Source: Pseudoscleropodium purum (Eukaryota > Streptophyta > Bryopsida > Hypnales > Brachytheciaceae). From it: a stretch of 64,000 nt of DNA. Where the stretch lies: the NCBI GenBank assembly GCA_963969395.1, contig OZ017799.1, positions 21,206,501 to 21,270,500 on the forward strand. Direction: 5' to 3'. Under the pieces are notes generated by a model that worked only from the letters and a program-made list of their open reading frames with translations, did no database searches and had not been told where the DNA came from. The position numbers were made by a program, and so were the translations under genes. Positions 58,601 through 64,000 of this stretch are shown one piece after another (the stretch's first letter is position 1; each line of letters begins with the position of its first letter).

Positions 58601-61539
58601 ACAGGTATTTCACTCCTACCCATCCACCCACCACTCAAAACACCTTCTACGTCGAGATGGCAAGTGTACAAGGTTTTTTGAGCACCATACTAATATATAT
58701 CTAATAAGTATTCTATTGCTTCGGAGTCGACTGTTCTCAAAAGTCGGAGTGTCTATGTGCTCGTTATTGTCTTTTGTGAATATCTCAACCATAATTTTTG
58801 GAATTCGTGGCATGCCGACTTGTTATTGAGCTGGTATGACAACTTGAAGTTAATTCTTCAGAATAGTTGGAGAGAACCTGACCTGTTTTGTGGCACATGG
58901 TGAGCTTCAGACGTTACTCCCAGGAGCTTCGATAGTGGGGACTCCAAGGCAAGAAGGCAGCCCTTCTCCATCACCACCAGGTGATGATTCGGAGCTTACT
59001 CGGAGGTTGTGCAGCTGCTACTAAATCGAACATAATGAACATGCTACAAATTGAGAACCTGTTTTTATCAGTCTATCTCCGTCCATGTTGTTTGAAATTT
59101 ATTTGGAGAGAGTTTTTGCGCAAGATCCATATGACACCATAATTTGACGGTTGAGTTCTATGTCTTGTGCAGTGGTTGTCTCTCAGAAAGCGCCAGTGAA
59201 CAAGCTGGTGCGAGTAGACTCCATGAACCCAGCAGGCCGGCTTCACGCGTTCTTGCACAAGAGAAGGAGTGCGGCTGATGAACCCTCACAGACCGAAAAT
59301 GACCTGGCAAGAATCAGGTCCTGTTAAATTACAGAAATTGTCATGGGTCATCGGCATGTTTGTTAGTGACTTTTGTTAAATTTAAGTGTAGATGGCCTCC
59401 GGGGAATATTGGCTGTGTTAGCCAATTCTAAACCTTTAAACTGGCTCATGCTTGCAGGCGGACAGTCAGGCAGCGCCGAAACCCGAAAGAAAGTGCAGAT
59501 CTCACCAGTGTTCAGGAGCTGCTTGCCGCGGTTGACCGTCAGACTCATTCAGGTGCGTGATTTATCATCTTAGAATTAGAATGTCATCCAACTCGCATGT
59601 TGTCTTGAGCTCAAAGATACGGACGTTAACCATTTCTTCGGTTTATTGCTTTCTGCAGGATTGACAGAGATCATCAAGCAGTGTACTTACGTAGGCATGG
59701 CTGATGATGTGTTAGCTTTGGCACAGTGCAAGACCCGACTGTATGTGTTGAATGTTGTCAATCTCAGGTGAGAAGCTGTTTTGTAAGGAGGAATGCAGCA
59801 ATGACTTTCAGATTTGTCACTGCAATTTGCTGTAGTATAGCTGGCGTGGAGTTGGGGAAGTTCGACATGGAGGCTTATGACCTTGCCTAAGTATGCGCAA
59901 TTATGTCAAGAGTTGCGTATTGAGTATGACTCTCTTTGTAATACTCAGCCAGTATACGTGGGCTCGTCAAGAATACAGATCATTCATTGTCTATGTGAAA
60001 CATACACTGCAAAGTCAAGAATTGTATGATTGTTAGAGTGGTGATAGTTGAATCCTCGGTTCCTGTAGCAAGAAGTATCAGCTGCAAGAACCTCTGCAAC
60101 TGTTGAGCCCATGTTGCTCGTGATAAGCTCTTCAATAATTCTTATTGAAATTTGTCAGTAAGGAGCTGGTCTATCAGCAAGTTCTTCGACGCTTCGCACA
60201 TTTCAACGTCATGCGTCTGAGCACCCCTGCCCCTTTACTGGAACTCTTAATACTAGCGCTGGATGAAGAAGAGCGCATGGGCCGCTGGAATGAGAGCGAT
60301 GGACCTAAGGACCAGATTGCGCAGGTAAAGGTCGTGGTATCTTTTGTGTTGCGTGGTTTCTTTCATTCCTAACGCTTCGAGACTCTTAGTAGTACAATGG
60401 CGAAATTGGATGAAGAACTGTTTGACATGGTTGAAAAGGGCATTTTAGATGGAGTGCTGACGACTATTACCGTGGGTTGTCTCAATATCTATTGACATTA
60501 TGCCAAAAATTGTTGTCAATATCAGGCTTTCTGTGTTCTTGATGTGTGCAGTTAAATGTGGAGCTGCTGATATGCAAAGCAGAAATGCTCAAGGAGTATT
60601 TTTCTGTTGAGATTGATGAGTTGGGAAATCTCTGTACACTACCTGTGGTATTGGATCAGTACACTCCAGACATGGATCGGCTACCAAGTTTTGTTTTGAA
60701 TCTTGGAAATAATGTAAGAATAATGTTCCAAACGACCCCTTTTGATTTCAGACGAAATACAAATTTAAAGTGTCAACTTGTCTTCTCGATCTAGAGTGCC
60801 CCAGCCACCGGACAACTGTAGGTGATCAAGCCTTGTACTACGAGTGTTCTTTTCGTATCCATTCAATACCAGGCTCGATATGCTATCAATTTATGCAATC
60901 TCACCATTTCCCTATTTTTCTCTCAACCAGGTTGACTGGGAAAATGAAATGGAGTGTTTTGAGACTTTTGCTGCTGCCATGGCTGATTTTTATGCTATGC
61001 ATCCACCTTTTTTGCCAAATCCAAATGGTGATGAACATTCTCAGACCTACTACGTTGGTAAATCCAAGCAGGCCTTGATTACTGGTAAGACCCTCTACCC
61101 ATGGGTCAGCCTCACGACACCTCACCCAGAAGACGCTATTCACTATTTTACTTGGTTGCATTGAGATTCTATGTTTCCTCACTTCAAGTGCCTACTTTAC
61201 AGATTGCTCTGAAGAACAAGCTGGAGGTTCTGATGACTTGGAGAGTGACATGAGAGCGGAGGCTGAATCTGCTTGGGCGCAGAGGGAGTGGACAATCCAG
61301 CATGTTTTATTTCCAGCAATGAAGCTCTTTTTAAAGCCTCCAAATCACATGGCCAATGATGGTACCGCTGTTCAGGTGTGATTCTGCACGGAGGCAGCGT
61401 TGCATAGCTTTAATTGTGCTTCATTGTGCTAAATCTGTTCATTTGTCGCAAAGTCAAGTCTAGTTAATTAACGTGACCTTTTGTTTGAATACAGGTAGCG
61501 TGCCTGGAGAATCTTTTCAAAATATTTGAACGCTGCTAA
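55618..61539 (+). CDS. MLH1: DNA mismatch repair protein MLH1
   Basis: Sixteen exons: 55618-55848, 56447-56619, 57170-57242, 57367-57501, 57604-57814, 58080-58228, 58506-58604, 58911-58980, 59173-59317, 59458-59552, 59659-59767, 60159-60324, 60552-60713, 60931-61084, 61203-61375, 61495-61539. All introns are GT-AG, phases close, and the product is 729 residues (Arabidopsis 737). The start is ATG at 55618; a TTG four codons earlier is ignored. The GHKL ATPase motifs are intact: [11 protein letters not shown] (41-51, with catalytic Glu42 and Asn46), DNGHGI (71-76), GFRGEAL (106-112) and [14 protein letters not shown] follows, then a variable linker, then the C-terminal dimerisation domain with [14 protein letters not shown]. 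It ends FERC, the conserved tail that completes the metal site of its PMS1 partner. Paired with PMS1 or MLH3, it acts after MutS in nuclear mismatch repair and in meiotic crossing-over. Nothing suggests loss of function. Confidence 0.97.
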
Positions 61540-63232
61540 GGTATGTTACTCCACCAGTAGATCGTCGACTGCTTCTGGTCCCTTCACCTCATCTTTGCGT
61601 AGGCTGTTAGTTTTGTTTACGCACGTGGAGGGGTATTTGAGAATGCCATATGCCCTGTACAAATATCTCCTCGGTTCTTTTGAGAGGCATTGAAATCTTT
61701 CTATTTTACTACTGTTACTCCAGGTTGAATAGAATCTAGATCTGCAACTGGTGTGAGCTACCAGAAATGGTGTTGACATCACCATGTCGGTGCAAGTACC
61801 CCGATATTGCTTATTGTGACAAGACCAGAAGTCCTTGCTTCTGAAGTGTTGAATTATGCTTCCCCTTGCAACGAAGTTGTGTCCGTCGTTTAAGTTCATC
61901 AGGAGGTGTTTGTTTGAAACTTTAAAGGAGATGATTTGCTGATGCGGAGTATTGAATTTCGCAGGCCTGGCGACTCAACATTTAGGAGGAACATCGACAG
62001 TAAAGCAAAGAGCGTTAACGCTGATGTGGTTCGAGAAGTGCTGACTTTACTCAAGTCTGACGGCCTTGGCTTGCTATGACCAGGGCTACAGATCCGTGGT
62101 TTGTAGAAGAATTGTAACTTTGGATCCTGAAGGCATACGTCCATGCACTCTACCAAGCAACTGGAGGCCGTCTTAGTCCCTCTCCACATCCAGTGGTCAT
62201 CGAGGATGGTTGAAGAGGAGGATGGTTTGTTTTTTCAATTCTGATGAACCTCTAACAAGTTATAATAAGTGATGGCTGGCAAGAGGTTAGGGATGCAAAC
62301 AAGCCTGTGGGAGAACAGGTTTGCAAAAAAAAGGTAGAAATGGTGGTAACTACCACTATTTGTACCCGGAGTCGAGGTTTTCAGGGTGGAGATATGCTGT
62401 CTAAATAGGTATCTAAAGCTTACACAGTGTCCGACACCATTGATAGTTACAATCGCTAGAAAGACATCGGCATTAATCAATGACAAACGCAAGTTTGCTA
62501 TAACGACTCGTTTTTTCATGTTCACAGTTTTGGGAACAATGGATTAAGGGCATCAACTACTGAAGTGATTTTGCAAGTGTAACCGCTATCTGGAGGAATG
62601 TTTTTGCTTTCAATATCATATTAACGGACTGTAATTGCTTTACAGTATCACAAATGTTGCAAGTGTCAAAAAGGGATTCTAAATGATTTTAGCATATATT
62701 TTTTGGACACTATATGAATAAACTATGAGTATTCAAAGCAGTGAAGATAATTCAACATAAAATCTACCCTCAATCAGCTCTCAGGATTAGGTGCCGTCGG
62801 TGCAGGAACGTTTCTATTAATAAGAAGGTACACACTAATTCATGGTGTTTCTAGTCCATCACAGACTTTGAAATAGACAGAACATTACATACTAAATAGA
62901 ATAAACGGTGCACAATATGAATACAATTGATGTCCGAGAGTCGCTACAAAAATGCGCACAATACAAAAAAGAGAACCACAAGTTCTTAATCAATATCAAT
63001 CCATGACTTCGATTCACCCACAAAGACGACTTTCACGAACTGGTCAAGGTAACATCGCGGTCACAGTGTCACACCATGGCATTGAACCAAGTAGTCAGTA
63101 CGTGAGTGCCTTCCAACGGGCATAGATTTAAGTGCAATTCAGTGAATACAAGTGCATTTCAAGAGGGGCAGACAACTATACCCCATATGCCACATTCCAA
63201 ATTCTTCCAGAGAGGTATACAATTTTGGGGTT
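61540..63232. other. MLH1 3' flank and intergenic spacer
   Basis: Presumably MLH1 3' untranslated sequence at first. Minus-strand open frames of 96-117 codons (61546-61899, 61899-62189, 62235-62525) show no domain and no sensible start, and I do not support them as genes. The GC content is moderate to about 62250 and lower afterwards. The last 200 bp is probably the 3' UTR of the AIG1-like gene. Confidence 0.4.
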
Positions 63233-64000
63233 TTAGGGTTCAGGATGCCAGTGCCTATATGCACAAATACATAAAGCCAGTTCTGCACATACAATGCAAC
63301 CCACCCCTACAATTTTGACAACACATAGAATCCTGGAACCATAAACTGGTTCAACTGCAGGGAGCTTGCACAGTGGGAGAGGCTGCTCCACTTCCTCAAT
63401 GGCCAGTTTTAGATTTCTCAAGCTCTCCGACCTCGGTTTCTCAAGCTTGCTCTCCACGACGGGGTCCTCATCGTGAGGCGGAAAATCAACACCAATCGAC
63501 CGATACCGAAACTGCCCTTTGTCAATATCCTCAAAAATTGGAAGTGCAAATTCATCACGACTGTTAAGATTTGGAACCACTGGAGGCGCCATCATCTCCG
63601 TGATGAAGCTTAGATTCTCGTCCAGCCACTCCTTCCGCTTACAAGACGTGAACACCAGTAGGACGTTGTCGTGGTAGTGGGGATGCTCCCCGTTGTGCTT
63701 GAACAAGGCGTGGAAAGCTCTCCAGCACTGCTCGTCTGCTCTTGTGAACTTCGAGGCTTTCTTGACGTAGCAGAAGGCGTCGATGGAGGGATGAGTCTCC
63801 GCCAGGTAGTTCCGAAGCTCGAGGGTGCGCTGGTGGTCGTGCTCGGAGGTGTCGGTGGCGAACAGGCCGACGGTGGCGATTACGATCCAGTTGGTGCAGG
63901 TGGAGATGCGGAAGTCCGTTTGCTTCGTGAGGGAGGAGTAGGAGTCCCCGGATGCGAAGTCGCCGTCAATGTCGCCGGTTGTGAGCATGTTGGCGAGGGT
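63233..64000 (-). CDS. AIG1/IAN-type GTPase-like protein (5' part outside window)
   Basis: Partial gene: the frame runs off the right edge, where it reads TLANMLTTGD, fitting the residues just after a P-loop (GKS/T then TLAN-L). The listed ATG at 63988 is internal. Following parts suit AIG1 family proteins: SSLTKQTDF (switch I threonine), then WIVIATVGLFATD where IDTPGLF is expected, then RNYLAETHPSIDAFCYVKKA, and VLLVFTSCKRKEWLDEN in place of the usual VFTxxD/L G4 region. The family G3 motif DTPG is replaced by ATVG and G4 lacks its aspartate, so nucleotide binding or hydrolysis may be changed. The C-terminus ends in a hydrophobic, cysteine-rich helix (ILCVVKIVGVGCIVCAELAL), perhaps a membrane anchor. 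Plant AIG1/IAN proteins are linked to defence and stress responses. The family call is fair; function is inferred. Confidence 0.7.
   Translation of the reverse strand, partial: TLANMLTTGDIDGDFASGDSYSSLTKQTDFRISTCTNWIVIATVGLFATDTSEHDHQRTLELRNYLAETHPSIDAFCYVKKASKFTRADEQCWRAFHALFKHNGEHPHYHDNVLLVFTSCKRKEWLDENLSFITEMMAPPVVPNLNSRDEFALPIFEDIDKGQFRYRSIGVDFPPHDEDPVVESKLEKPRSESLRNLKLAIEEVEQPLPLCKLPAVEPVYGSRILCVVKIVGVGCIVCAELALCICAYRHWHPEP

Noticed and set aside
61546..62525. Three consecutive minus-strand open frames downstream of MLH1
   Set aside because: No domains, no shared frame, no plausible splice link; probably chance frames in moderately GC-rich 3' flank.
1..64000. CRISPR arrays, rRNA genes, intact tRNA genes, organelle DNA insertions
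   Set aside because: None seen. Tandem arrays here are eukaryotic minisatellites without unique spacers, and the only tRNA-like signals are the SINE-type boxes near 55.0 kb and 31.2 kb.

Overview
This is nuclear DNA of a land plant. The genes have plant-type spliced structures with GT-AG introns, mostly 100-600 bp, and they encode plant families: RPN7, a kinesin-light-chain-related/CMU protein, SAD1/USP39, MLH1, an ankyrin/PGG-type membrane protein and an AIG1-type GTPase. Between them lie long AT-rich stretches full of decayed transposons. Short introns, AT-rich spacers and the ankyrin and AIG1 families would suit a bryophyte (perhaps a moss), but that is inference and the species cannot be named from this window.

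Layout. 1-10.9 kb is repeat territory: a 4 x 20 bp minisatellite, a decayed Ty1/copia reverse transcriptase, a nested palindrome (1581-5134) with nearly identical 753 bp arms, and copies of three dispersed repeat families. 10.9-12.5 kb holds a CpG-dense block, a promoter with telo-boxes and an intronless RPN7 gene. 13.5-16.5 kb holds an ankyrin-repeat membrane protein gene with a truncated tandem copy beside it. 16.5-20.7 kb is AT-rich spacer. 20.8-25.7 kb is a KLCR/CMU gene on the minus strand (five coding exons, 758 aa). 26-48 kb has no gene I can recognise; it holds a CACTA-like element of about 1.9 kb carrying a foreign-looking coding fragment, several MITE-like elements and more repeat copies. 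48.3-52.3 kb is a nine-exon SAD1/USP39 splicing factor gene (minus, 552 aa). It is divergent from a sixteen-exon MLH1 gene (plus, 729 aa) at 55.6-61.5 kb, across 3.4 kb containing a repeat copy and a tRNA-derived SINE candidate. The window ends inside an AIG1-like GTPase gene on the minus strand.

The intact genes are unrelated housekeeping functions (proteasome lid, microtubule/cellulose synthase anchoring, pre-mRNA splicing, mismatch repair), plus two members of expanding, defence-associated families. There is no operon-like or cluster logic. All exon boundaries for KLCR, USP39 and MLH1 were derived by hand from GT-AG sites; reading phases close across every junction and coding lengths are multiples of three. 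I found no convincing evidence of a new multi-gene system. The most unusual structures are the nested palindrome, the gene-fragment-carrying CACTA-like element, three copies of an element that seems to carry its own degenerate ATGGATAC minisatellite, and the AIG1-like protein lacking a normal G3 motif.
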